Origin: JAHEEM01 sp036396795
Lineage (GTDB): Bacteria > Pseudomonadota > Gammaproteobacteria > Steroidobacterales > Rariloculaceae
Reading direction: 5' to 3'
Length of the DNA: 64,000 nucleotides
NCBI GenBank assembly: GCA_036396795.1
Contig: DASWKF010000094.1
Coordinates: 37,054 to 101,053, forward strand
This document shows, in pieces, positions 45,287-53,659 of this stretch. The notes below the pieces were generated by a model. That model had not been told where the DNA came from. It saw only the letters and a program-made list of their open reading frames with translations, and searched no databases. Both the position numbers and the translations under genes were made by a program. The stretch's first letter is position 1, and every line of letters starts with the position of its first letter.

Positions 45287-46647
45287 GCGCTCGAGATCTC
45301 CGCGGCGGCGCGCTCGCCCGATTCCATCGCGGCTTCCATGCCGCGCGCCGCCTCGCTCAGGTGCTCGCCGCAGAAATGCAGGCGGCCGTGCGCGCGGCCC
45401 ATCTCGGCGGCGAGCTCGGTGACCTGCCCGGGGCGAAAATACGCCCAGCCGCCGAGCGCGAACGGGTCGCTGCCCCAGGACTTTATTCCTGCGAGCTCGA
45501 GCCGGCCGCGCGCCGCCGGCCGGATCGCTTCGATCGCCTCGATCACCAGGCGCCCGGCGTCTTTCTCGGGCAGCACGTCGAGCCGGCGGGCGTTGGGCCC
45601 CATCGTCCAGGCAGTGAAGCTCGTGACCTCGTCGGGATCCTCGCCGTTGCGCGCCGCCGCGAGCATGCCGGCGACGCCGTCGGTGTAGAGGCTCGGCGCG
45701 TAGCCGTCGTCGTTCCAGAACTCAGCCGTGTGCGTGAGGTAGACCTGCGTCATCGCCTGATAGGGCAGCGTCTGCACGGCGCGCGCTTGCGCACCGCTAA
45801 GCGGCGGATCGATGGCGATGTTTCCGAGCACCGGGAACGGCAGCGCGCAGACGACCGCGCGGGCGGCGTAGCGGCTGCCGTCGGCGCAGCGAACCAGCGC
45901 TGCATCGTCGCCGCTTTCGATCGCGACGACTACTTTGTCGAGCAGCACGCCGGGCGCAAGCGCCTCGGCCATCGCCTCGGGGATGCGCTGCACGCCGTCG
46001 CGGGCGGTGTAGCCGATCACATCGCCGGCAGCCTCGGCTCGCTGTGCGGTCGAGAACGCCGCGCGAAACAGCATCAACAGCGCCGAGACGTCGGCGGCGT
46101 TCTCGCCGTAGCCCACGTTGATGCCATAGCTCATATCGATGAGCTCGTCCGCGCATCCTAAGCCGCGCATCCAGTCGCGCAGCGAGATGTCGTGAATCGC
46201 CTGCTTGGGATCCAGCCAGTCGGCCGGTTTTGCGAGCGGGTTCTCGCGGGCCGTGAGCACGCGGTGATGCATCCACGGCATCAGCGCGCGGTCCGGCTCG
46301 GGAAACGGATTGGCCGGATGCGACGGCCACTCGGACTGGCGAATGATCTGTCGGCCCAGCACCAGCTCCTGCTCGCGAAAAAACTTGCAGATCGGCGTGA
46401 CGTCGATGAGCTCGACGCCGTGGCGCTCGGCGGCGGCGATGAGGCGCGTGTAACCGGCGCCGATGTAGGTGCCGCCGGCCTCGGCGGTGCTTGCGAGCTG
46501 GCGCATCGAGTGCACCCGGCCGCCGACGCGCGCTTGCGCTTCGAGCACGCGGGCATCCAGCCCGGCGCGCTTGAGCGCGAGCGCGGCCGAGAGCCCGGCG
46601 AGCCCCGCGCCGACGACGACGACCTCGTGCCGCTCCGCCCGGCTCAC
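45283..46647 (-). CDS. FAD amine oxidase-like protein, candidate coproporphyrinogen III oxidase
   Basis: Flavoprotein of 454 residues. The dinucleotide fold is VVVVGAGLAGLSAALALKRAG (from residue 9) with GGRVHS following. The C-terminal FAD motif is LHFCGEHLSEAARGMEAAMESG. By sequence it looks like a monoamine oxidase rather than canonical HemY/CgoX, but these belong to one superfamily. Its GTG start overlaps the hemH stop (GTGA), and it is the last gene of the hemE-chdC-hemH transcript. The one activity missing from that pathway is oxidation of coproporphyrinogen III. I therefore propose, as inference only, a divergent CgoX. An unrelated amine oxidase is the alternative. Confidence 0.75.
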   Translation of the reverse strand: MSRAERHEVVVVGAGLAGLSAALALKRAGLDARVLEAQARVGGRVHSMRQLASTAEAGGTYIGAGYTRLIAAAERHGVELIDVTPICKFFREQELVLGRQIIRQSEWPSHPANPFPEPDRALMPWMHHRVLTARENPLAKPADWLDPKQAIHDISLRDWMRGLGCADELIDMSYGINVGYGENAADVSALLMLFRAAFSTAQRAEAAGDVIGYTARDGVQRIPEAMAEALAPGVLLDKVVVAIESGDDAALVRCADGSRYAARAVVCALPFPVLGNIAIDPPLSGAQARAVQTLPYQAMTQVYLTHTAEFWNDDGYAPSLYTDGVAGMLAAARNGEDPDEVTSFTAWTMGPNARRLDVLPEKDAGRLVIEAIEAIRPAARGRLELAGIKSWGSDPFALGGWAYFRPGQVTELAAEMGRAHGRLHFCGEHLSEAARGMEAAMESGERAAAEISSA

Positions 46648-47762
46648 GGCGTCGAGACACCGTCGGCGACGCCGGCGAGCGACGGCCTCGGCGCCCCGGG
46701 CCGCCCCGACAGGCAGCAGTTGACCGGGCAGAAATCGTGGCTCGCGCCGAAATCGCCGAGCGCGCGGCGCTCGGGATCCTCGGTCATGCGCTCATCGATG
46801 AGCTCGCGCACCATCGCGACGTAGCTCGGGTGGCTGCCGACGGTCGCGGCGCGAAGCATGTTCAAGCCGAGCTCGCTCGCGCGCTTTTTCGCGTCGACGT
46901 CGAGATCGAGCACGACTTCCATGTGATCGCAGACGAAGCCGATGGGGGCGACCACGACGTCACGCGCACTGCGCGCGGCGAGCTTCTCGAGCACGGCGTC
47001 GATCGACGGCGACAGCCAGGCATCGCCGTAAGCGGTGTTGTGGCTCTGGTAGGCGAGCTCCCAAGGCGGCGCGGCGATGCTTGCGGCGACGAGCCGGCAG
47101 GCTTCGTGCAGCTGGCTCTGATACGGCGCGTGGCGCGCCATCGACTCGGGCAGGCTGTGCGCGGTGAACACCAGCGGCGCGGCGGCGCGCGCGTGCTCCG
47201 GCAGCTCGGCGTAGGCCTCGCGCACGCGCGAGCTTACGGCTTCGATGAAGCCCGGATGGTTGTAGCCGTGGCGCAGCTTGTCGATGACGGGTGCCGCGTC
47301 GAGACCCGCGACCGCCGCGTAGAGATCCTCGCGGTAACGGCGGCAGCCGCTGTAGGAGCCGAAGGTGCTGGTGACGTAGGCGATCGCGCGGCGCACGCCG
47401 TCGTCGCGCATGCGCTTCACTGTGTCGGGCAAGAGCGGATGCCAATTGCGATTGCCCCAGTAGACCGGAAGATCGAGCCCCGACGTCTCGAGCTCGCGCT
47501 CGAGCGCGCCGATGAAGGCGCGCGTGTGCGCGTTGATCGGGCTGACGCCGCCGAAAGCCGCGTAGCGCTCGGCGATCTTGGCTTTGGCTTGCGGCGGCAG
47601 CTTCAAGCCCTCGAGCACCTTGTCGAGGAAGGGCATGACGTCGCCGGGTCCCTCGGGACCGCCGAAAGACACCACCAGCACGGCGTCGTAGGCGTGCGCC
47701 GCGGTGTCGATGAGCCCCAGGGGCGGGGCCGCCGGACGCGGGCCCTCAGGCATCCGCGCCAC
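46644..47762 (-). CDS. hemH: Ferrochelatase, actinobacterial coproporphyrin type (CpfC-like)
   Basis: Inserts iron into a porphyrin; here probably coproporphyrin III. The 372-residue product has the catalytic His202 (FTAHSLPES) and Glu282 (CDHMEVVLDLD). The stretches FGGVSPINAHTRA, PVYWGNRNWHP and TSTFGSYSGCRRYREDL are those of actinobacterial enzymes, not of the E. coli type. Cys140 plus C345, C349 and C350 (CPVNCC) give the four cysteines used there for a [2Fe-2S] cluster. The start is GTG 47762 or ATG 47753, both inside chdC. Confidence 0.9.
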   Translation of the reverse strand: MARMPEGPRPAAPPLGLIDTAAHAYDAVLVVSFGGPEGPGDVMPFLDKVLEGLKLPPQAKAKIAERYAAFGGVSPINAHTRAFIGALERELETSGLDLPVYWGNRNWHPLLPDTVKRMRDDGVRRAIAYVTSTFGSYSGCRRYREDLYAAVAGLDAAPVIDKLRHGYNHPGFIEAVSSRVREAYAELPEHARAAAPLVFTAHSLPESMARHAPYQSQLHEACRLVAASIAAPPWELAYQSHNTAYGDAWLSPSIDAVLEKLAARSARDVVVAPIGFVCDHMEVVLDLDVDAKKRASELGLNMLRAATVGSHPSYVAMVRELIDERMTEDPERRALGDFGASHDFCPVNCCLSGRPGAPRPSLAGVADGVSTP

Positions 47763-48498
47763 CGGCCGGGCTCGCGCTCTGCCAGGCGACCTTGCCGACG
47801 AAGAACGGCCCGAGGCTCGTCAGGTATTGCGAGGTCTGCTCGGTCTTGCGCATTTCCTGCACCACCGCCGACAGCGGATAGAGCTGCGGGCCCAAAAGCC
47901 CGATGATGAAATCGTTGTCGTGCTTGTCGAGACCGTGGCAGGCGAGGCGGATGTCCGCCGCGAGCCCGGCGAAGCCGAAGCGCTTGGCGAGGCTGCCGTG
48001 CTCGCCGAGGATCTGGCGCTGCTTGGCCGCGGGCAGGGTTTGGAACGACTTGGCGCGCTGCAAGGGATACCAGACGGCCCAGGGGAATTTGGCGTTGGTG
48101 ACTTTGGCGCGGGGCTTGGCGAACAGCGCGTCCTCGAGATCGGGCTCATAGCCGAGCGTATAGGTGCGCCCGAGCATGTCGAAGTCGGGCTTGCGCGTCA
48201 TCGAGACGAACGGCGGCGCGTTCAACAGTGCGCGCAGCGGGCCTACGAAGTAATCGGGATCCTCGCTCATGACGACGAGCCCGATGCCCACTGGATCGTT
48301 GACGTCGAGATACAACGCGCCGTCGACACCGGCGTGCTCGAGCGCTTTCACCGCGGGCGCGGGATGCTGGCATCCGCCGTAGGCCATGAACTGCATGAAC
48401 AGGCGCCGATCGAGCGCGATCGGCTTGCCGTCCTTGAGGCCCTTCTCGCTCAGATCCAGGCTCGACTCCTGCCCGGTTTCGTGCTCCGTTGCGCTCAT
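47746..48498 (-). CDS. chdC: Coproheme decarboxylase (ChdC/HemQ, chlorite dismutase family)
   Basis: Final enzyme of the coproporphyrin-dependent route, which converts iron-coproporphyrin III to heme b by two decarboxylations. The 250-residue product has the key features: the WYP motif with the radical-forming tyrosine (Tyr144), the proximal heme ligand in GEHG (His167), the basic cluster QRAK after Tyr144 and the C-terminal signature VVQEMRKTEQTSQYL, then GPFFVGK. It lies between hemE and hemH with an 11-base gap to hemE and a 17-base overlap with hemH. The context makes true chlorite dismutase unlikely. Confidence 0.88.
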   Translation of the reverse strand: MSATEHETGQESSLDLSEKGLKDGKPIALDRRLFMQFMAYGGCQHPAPAVKALEHAGVDGALYLDVNDPVGIGLVVMSEDPDYFVGPLRALLNAPPFVSMTRKPDFDMLGRTYTLGYEPDLEDALFAKPRAKVTNAKFPWAVWYPLQRAKSFQTLPAAKQRQILGEHGSLAKRFGFAGLAADIRLACHGLDKHDNDFIIGLLGPQLYPLSAVVQEMRKTEQTSQYLTSLGPFFVGKVAWQSASPAGGADA

Positions 48499-48508
48499 CG
48501 TTTGACCC

Positions 48509-49525
48509 TCATAGCTTCTCTTCGTGCACGGCCTCGACCAGCGCCGCGACGCTTGCGAGCGGCGTGCCGGGCAGGATGCCGTGCCCCAGGTTGACGATAT
48601 GCCCGCGCGCGGCGACGCGCTCGAGCAGCTCGCGCGCCGCGGCGCGCGTGACCTCGGCGCCGCCGAGCAGCAGCGCCGGATCGAGGTTGCCCTGCAGCGC
48701 GCGGCTGCCGTCGAGACGCTGTTGCAGCGCCGCGAGGTCGACGCGCCAGTCGCAGGCGAGCACCTCGGCCGGAAGCTGTGCGTAGGCGTCGGTCAGATGC
48801 GGCGCGTTTTGCAGGAACAGGATACGCGGCAGGCCCGCCTCGCCCACCTTGCTCAGCAGGCGCAGCAGGTGCGGGCGGATCTGCCGCTGCCACTGCGCCA
48901 GCGACAGCACCCCGGCCCAGGAATCGAAAATCTGCACGGCATCGGCGCCGGCTTCGCCCTGGCGGATCAGATACGCCGCCAGCAGATCGGTGAGCCTCGC
49001 CAACAGCGCGTCGAGCGCCTCGGGCTGGGCCGCAGCGAAGGCGCGCAGCGTCGGGAAATCCTTGACCCCGCGGCCTTCGACGAGGTAAGCCGCGAGCGTC
49101 CAGGGCGCGCCGCAAAAGCCGAGCAAGGCGACCTCGGCGGGCAACGCACGGCGCGCGCTTGCAAGCGCCCCCATGACCTCGGGCGCGACCGCCTCGTCAT
49201 CGGGCTCGAGCAGAGCCTCGACGTCGGCCTTGCTGCGGATCGGGTTTGCGACCACCGGCCCCGGAGCGAAATCGAACTCGATGCCGAGCGCCGGTATCGG
49301 GCTCATGATGTCGGCAAACACAATGGCGGCATCGAGCGCAAAGCGCTTGAACGGCAGCAGCGTCACCTCGGTCGCGAGCTCGGGAGTAGAGGCGAGCGCC
49401 TTGAAGCTGTGGCGCGCGCGCAGCTCGCGGTACTCCGGCAAGTAACGGCCGGCCTGGCGCATGATCCACAGCGGCCGGCGCGGAAGCTCCGCTAGCTCGA
49501 TCGCGTCGAGTAGCAGCGGGCGCAT
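48509..49525 (-). CDS. hemE: Uroporphyrinogen decarboxylase HemE
   Basis: Decarboxylates the four acetate side chains of uroporphyrinogen III to give coproporphyrinogen III. The 338-residue product begins near the catalytic signature PLWIMRQAGRYLPEYRELR and contains GFCGAPWTLAAYLVEG and a C-terminal NLGHGILPGTP. ATG 49525 is preferred because GAGG lies eight bases upstream; an in-frame GTG two codons earlier (49531) is possible. It follows the response regulator gene with essentially no gap. Confidence 0.96.
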   Translation of the reverse strand: MRPLLLDAIELAELPRRPLWIMRQAGRYLPEYRELRARHSFKALASTPELATEVTLLPFKRFALDAAIVFADIMSPIPALGIEFDFAPGPVVANPIRSKADVEALLEPDDEAVAPEVMGALASARRALPAEVALLGFCGAPWTLAAYLVEGRGVKDFPTLRAFAAAQPEALDALLARLTDLLAAYLIRQGEAGADAVQIFDSWAGVLSLAQWQRQIRPHLLRLLSKVGEAGLPRILFLQNAPHLTDAYAQLPAEVLACDWRVDLAALQQRLDGSRALQGNLDPALLLGGAEVTRAAARELLERVAARGHIVNLGHGILPGTPLASVAALVEAVHEEKL

Positions 49526-49532
49526 GCTCACC

Positions 49533-50261
49533 TCAACCGGCCTCGGCGTCGCCGCTGCTGACCTCGGGCGCCGGCGTGAAGCGGTAACCGACGCCGCGCA
49601 CGGTGTGGAAGTGCGAAGGAATCTCCGGGTTGCGCTCGAAGCGCTTGCGCAGCCGCACGATGAAGTTGTCGATGGTGCGCGTCGACGGGAACACCTCGTA
49701 GCCCCAGACCCGGTCGAGTATGTCCTCGCGCGGTACGATGCTGCCGGCGCGCTCCGACAGAACTTTGAGGATCATGGCCTCCTTGTGCGTCAACGCGTGC
49801 TCGCTGCCGTCCCAGGCGCGGGCTTGATAGGTCTTGAAATCGACCTCGTTGCCGCTGAAGCTCAAAGCCGCGCGGCTGGCGTGGTACCAGTCGCTGCGCC
49901 TCAAGATGGCGGCGACGCGCAACAGCAGCTCCTTCAAGTGGAACGGCTTGGCGAGATAGTCGTCGCCGCCGGCTTCGAGCCCGCGGATCCGGTCGGCGGG
50001 CTCGCCTTTGACCGTAAGGAACAACACCGGCGTCTGTAAGCCTTCGCGCCTGAGCTCCTCGCAGACCCGAAGGCCGTCGAGCTTGGGCATCATGACGTCG
50101 AGCACGACGAGGTCGAAGTGCGTGGCGCGCAGCTTCTCGAGCCCCTCGGCGCCGTCGTGCGCGACCTCGGCGGCGTAGCCCTCGGCCGCGAGGTTCTCGC
50201 TGATGCCGGCGGCGAGATGCGCCTCGTCGTCGACGACCAGGATATGCGCTTGTGCGCTCAT
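49533..50261 (-). CDS. OmpR-family response regulator
   Basis: DNA-binding regulator of 242 residues: receiver domain (Asp55 in VVLDVMMPK, Lys in AKPFHLKELL) and a C-terminal winged helix (TLRTIDNFIVRLRKRFE-like region, ending TVRGVGYRF). The ATG at 50261 overlaps the kinase stop (ATGA); a longer frame upstream is rejected. It is the partner of the kinase upstream and sits inside the heme gene cluster, between hemL and hemE. Its targets are unknown, but control of heme synthesis is the obvious hypothesis. Confidence 0.93.
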   Translation of the reverse strand: MSAQAHILVVDDEAHLAAGISENLAAEGYAAEVAHDGAEGLEKLRATHFDLVVLDVMMPKLDGLRVCEELRREGLQTPVLFLTVKGEPADRIRGLEAGGDDYLAKPFHLKELLLRVAAILRRSDWYHASRAALSFSGNEVDFKTYQARAWDGSEHALTHKEAMILKVLSERAGSIVPREDILDRVWGYEVFPSTRTIDNFIVRLRKRFERNPEIPSHFHTVRGVGYRFTPAPEVSSGDAEAG

Positions 50262-51337
50262 GCCTTGCCTGCCAGCGGCCAATCGAGCGTAATCGTCGCG
50301 CCGCGATTGGGGCCATCGCTGTGCGCGGTGATGCTGCCGCCGGAGAGCTCCACCAGGCGCTTGACGATGTAGAGCCCGAGCCCGGTGCCCGGCGTCGAGC
50401 GGCGCAGCTCATCGCCCAAGCGAAAGAATTTCTCGAAGATCAGGCCGCCGTCCTCGGGCGGAAAGCCGAGGCCGTCGTCGCCAACGACGATCGTCGCATG
50501 CTCGCCGCTGCGCGCCGCCTGAAGCACGATCTTCGAGCCCGCGCCCGCGATGCAGGCCTTGAGCGCGTTGTCGAGCACGTTGCGCAGCACCGATTCCAGG
50601 CTCGTATGGTCGGCGTGCAAGGTCAGGTCGGCGGGCACCTGGGCCTCGATCGCGATGCCGTTCGCCTTGGCGCGCTCGGCGATCTCGTCGATGCACGCCT
50701 GCGCGACGCTGGCGAGCGCGACCGGCTCGCTGACGATGGTGTGGCGGCCTTCCTCGAGCCGCGCGGTGTCGAGCAGATTGTCGACCATGCGCAACAGCCG
50801 CTCGCCGTCGTCGAGGATGCGCCGGCCGAGGCGCTGGGTATCGGCATCGCTGACCCGCATCAGCAAGGTCTCGGCCGACAGCCGCATGCTCGCGAGCGGG
50901 CTCTTGAACTCATGCGACACCGCGGCGAGGAAATTCTGCTGGCGCTTTCTGAGCTCGGCGTCGTGACGGATGGTGCGCGTCAGCACCGCCATGCCGCCGA
51001 TCAGCACCAGCAGAAAAAACCCGCCCTCCCAGGTGAAGCGGTTGATGCGCGATTCGGCCTCCTCCTCGAGCGCGTCGATCGCCTCGACGCGGACCGTCGC
51101 AAGCCCTGTGCCGACGTTCAGATGCGGCAGGAGCTCCTCGAAGCGATCCGTGCGCCCGGCATTGACCGCGGTCACGACCTGGGCGTCGGCGTCGTAGAGC
51201 CGCGCGATGCGGTCGCGCACGTCGCGCGCGTAGCTGACGTGATCGGCCATCCACCAGGCGACCGTCGCCGCCGACAGCACCAGCAGCGCGAGGAAGCCGA
51301 TCTGCAACGCCTTGACGGGCTCACGTCTGAGAGCCAT
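50258..51337 (-). CDS. Membrane sensor histidine kinase
   Basis: Two-component kinase of 359 residues. Two transmembrane helices (about 12-31 and 104-121) enclose a short periplasmic domain of about 70 residues, Asp- and Glu-rich and without cysteines. HisKA follows with His142 (AVSHEFKSPLASMR), and the HATPase has DNALKA, DDGLGF and GTGLGLYIVKRL. Its start overlaps the end of hemL by 17 bases and its stop overlaps the regulator start. The signal is unknown; the compact sensor domain has no family I recognise. Confidence 0.92.
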   Translation of the reverse strand: MALRREPVKALQIGFLALLVLSAATVAWWMADHVSYARDVRDRIARLYDADAQVVTAVNAGRTDRFEELLPHLNVGTGLATVRVEAIDALEEEAESRINRFTWEGGFFLLVLIGGMAVLTRTIRHDAELRKRQQNFLAAVSHEFKSPLASMRLSAETLLMRVSDADTQRLGRRILDDGERLLRMVDNLLDTARLEEGRHTIVSEPVALASVAQACIDEIAERAKANGIAIEAQVPADLTLHADHTSLESVLRNVLDNALKACIAGAGSKIVLQAARSGEHATIVVGDDGLGFPPEDGGLIFEKFFRLGDELRRSTPGTGLGLYIVKRLVELSGGSITAHSDGPNRGATITLDWPLAGKA

Positions 51338-52658
51338 GGGTACCTCCCGAAGCGGTATGCGGAACGAGGTTGGCGAGCACCTGGCTCAAGGTCGCGCAGA
51401 GCTGCTCGATGTCCTCGCGCTGATGCGCGAGCGAGACGAAGCCGATCTCGTACGCCGACGGCGGGAGCGCCACCCCGCGCGCGAGCAGGCCGTGGAAGAT
51501 CTCGGCGTAGAGCGCCCCGGCGTCCGCCGGAAGCGCCTCGGCGGAGCGCGGCGGCGTGTCGCTGAGCCAGGCGATCCAGAACATCGAGCCGAGCCGCACG
51601 AGGCTGGCGCTGACGCCGCTTTGACGCAAGCATTCGGTGAGAAGCTGCTCGAGATATTGGCCGCGCGCCTCCAACTGCTTCCAGCCGTCCTGCGCCGCCA
51701 GCAGCCTCAAGGTCGAAAGCCCCGCGGCCATCGCCACCGGATTGCCGGACAGCGTGCCGGCCTGATAGACGGATCCCAGCGGCGCAAGCTCGGCCATCAG
51801 CGCCTTGCAGCCGCCGAAGGCGCCGACCGGCATGCCGCCACCGATGACCTTACCGAAGGTGGCGAGATCCGGCGTGATGCCGTAGTGCGCCGCCGCGCCG
51901 CCCGGGCCGAGACGAAAGCCCGAGATAACCTCGTCGAAGATCAGCAAGCTCCCGTGCGCTTGCGTGAGCGCGCGGAGCTTGGCGAGGAACTCCGGCCGTT
52001 GCAGCAACAGCCCGTTGTTCGCCGGCACCGGCTCGATGATGAGCGCGGCGATGCGCGCGCCTTCCTCGGCGAACAGCCGCTCGAGCTCGAGCGTGTCGTC
52101 GAGCCGCAGCACCCGTGTCAGCGCGGTGAAGTCTTGCGGCACGCCGGCCGACGACGGCTTGCCGAAAGTCGCAAGCCCCGAGCCCGCGGCGACCAGCAGC
52201 GAATCCACGTGGCCGTGATAGCAGCCGGAGAACTTGACGATCAGGTCGCGGCCGGTCGCGCCGCGCGCCAGCCGGATCGCGCTCATGACGGCCTCGGTGC
52301 CCGAAGACACGAAGCGCAGCTGCTCGAGCCCCGGATAGCTCGCGACCACGGTTTCGGCGAGCTCGATCTCCCCCGGGCAGGGTGCGCCGTAGGACGTGCC
52401 GCGGCGCGCCGCCCGCTCGATCGCCTCGACCACCGACGGGTGCGCGTGGCCGAGGATCAACGGCCCCCAGGAGCCGACGAAATCGAGGTAGCTTCTGCCG
52501 TCGACGTCGGTCATGTAGGCGCCCTTGGCGGACTCGATCACCAATGGCGTGCCGCCGACGGCACCGTATGCGCGCACCGGCGAGCTCACGCCGCCGGGCA
52601 GGCGCGCGCGCGCCCGGTCGAACCACTGTGCCGAGCTCGGTCCGGCGGAGTTGCTCAC
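51321..52658 (-). CDS. hemL: Glutamate-1-semialdehyde 2,1-aminomutase HemL
   Basis: PLP enzyme of the C5 pathway, making 5-aminolevulinate. The 445-residue product has the PLP lysine Lys270 (ATFGKVIGGGMPVGAFGG) and the family motifs VSSGTEAVMSAIRLAR and SGCYHGHVDSLLV. The GTG at 52658 overlaps the hemB stop (GTGA) and begins the normal N-terminus; the long open frame upstream on this strand is antisense or out-of-frame sequence of hemB and hemD. Confidence 0.96.
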   Translation of the reverse strand: MSNSAGPSSAQWFDRARARLPGGVSSPVRAYGAVGGTPLVIESAKGAYMTDVDGRSYLDFVGSWGPLILGHAHPSVVEAIERAARRGTSYGAPCPGEIELAETVVASYPGLEQLRFVSSGTEAVMSAIRLARGATGRDLIVKFSGCYHGHVDSLLVAAGSGLATFGKPSSAGVPQDFTALTRVLRLDDTLELERLFAEEGARIAALIIEPVPANNGLLLQRPEFLAKLRALTQAHGSLLIFDEVISGFRLGPGGAAAHYGITPDLATFGKVIGGGMPVGAFGGCKALMAELAPLGSVYQAGTLSGNPVAMAAGLSTLRLLAAQDGWKQLEARGQYLEQLLTECLRQSGVSASLVRLGSMFWIAWLSDTPPRSAEALPADAGALYAEIFHGLLARGVALPPSAYEIGFVSLAHQREDIEQLCATLSQVLANLVPHTASGGTHGSQT

Positions 52659-53659
52659 AGCCAGCGTCCCCGGATCGCATCGGCGGCGTGATAAGTGATG
52701 ATCTGGTCGGCGCCGGCGCGGCGGATCGCGAGCAGGTTCTCGCGCACCACCTGCGCCTCGTCGATCCAGCCCTGCGCGGCCGCGGCCTTGACCATCGCGT
52801 ATTCGCCGGAGACGTTGTAGGCGGCGAGCGGCAGGCCGGTCGATTCGCGCACGCGCGCGATCACGTCGAGATAGGCGAGCGCCGGCTTGACCATCAGAAT
52901 GTCCGCGCCTTCGGCCGCATCCAGCGCGGTCTCGCGCAGCGCCTCGCGGGCGTTGCGGCAGTCCATCTGATAGCTCTGGCGGTCGCCCTGCTGTGGCGCC
53001 GAGCCCGCCGCGTCGCGAAACGGCCCGTAGTAGCCGGAGGCGTATTTGACCGCGTAGGCCATCAGGATCACGTCGCTGAAGCCTTGAGCGTCCAAGGCGT
53101 CGCGAATGGCGGCGATGCGCCCGTCCATCATGTCCGACGGCGCGATCACGTCGGCGCCGGCCTCGGCGTGGCTGAGCGCGGTCTTGACGATGGGCTCGAG
53201 CGAGACGTCGTTGGCGATGCGGCCCTGCTCGATGAGCCCGCAGTGGCCGTGATCGGTGTAGGCGCACAGGCACACGTCGGTCATGACGATGAGATCGTCG
53301 CCGAAAGCCCGTTTGAGCCGCATCGTTGCCTGCTGCACCGCGCCGTTGGGATCCCAGGCGAGGCGGCCGTCGGCGGTTTTCGCGGCGCCCGCCTCGGGGT
53401 GGCCGAACAAGAGCGCTGCGCGGATGCCGAGCGAGAGCTCCGCCTCGACGGTCGCAAGCAGCGTCGTGAAGCCGAGCTGCTTAAGCCCCGGCAGCGACGC
53501 GAACGGCTCGACGGCATCGTCGGCGGGCAGCACGAAGCGCGGCACGATGAATTGCGACGGCGCGATGTGGGTCTCGGCGACGAGATTTCGCAGCGCCTTG
53601 CTGCGCCGCAGCCGCCGCGGCCGCACGCGGCCCGGTGTCGTCACGTTGAGCTTGCGCAT
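52655..53659 (-). CDS. hemB: Porphobilinogen synthase HemB (zinc type)
   Basis: Condenses two 5-aminolevulinates to porphobilinogen. The 334-residue product has Schiff-base lysines Lys205 (AYAVKYAS) and Lys258 (LMVKPA). DVCLCAYTDHGHCG carries Cys130, Cys132 and Cys140, the zinc-binding triad, whereas magnesium-type enzymes have Asp and Ala there. The ATG at 53659 overlaps the hemD stop (ATGA). Confidence 0.96.
   Translation of the reverse strand: MRKLNVTTPGRVRPRRLRRSKALRNLVAETHIAPSQFIVPRFVLPADDAVEPFASLPGLKQLGFTTLLATVEAELSLGIRAALLFGHPEAGAAKTADGRLAWDPNGAVQQATMRLKRAFGDDLIVMTDVCLCAYTDHGHCGLIEQGRIANDVSLEPIVKTALSHAEAGADVIAPSDMMDGRIAAIRDALDAQGFSDVILMAYAVKYASGYYGPFRDAAGSAPQQGDRQSYQMDCRNAREALRETALDAAEGADILMVKPALAYLDVIARVRESTGLPLAAYNVSGEYAMVKAAAAQGWIDEAQVVRENLLAIRRAGADQIITYHAADAIRGRWL

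Noticed and set aside
47746..48498. True chlorite dismutase.
   Set aside because: The WYP Tyr, the basic cluster and the hemE/hemH context fit coproheme decarboxylase; no perchlorate genes are nearby.
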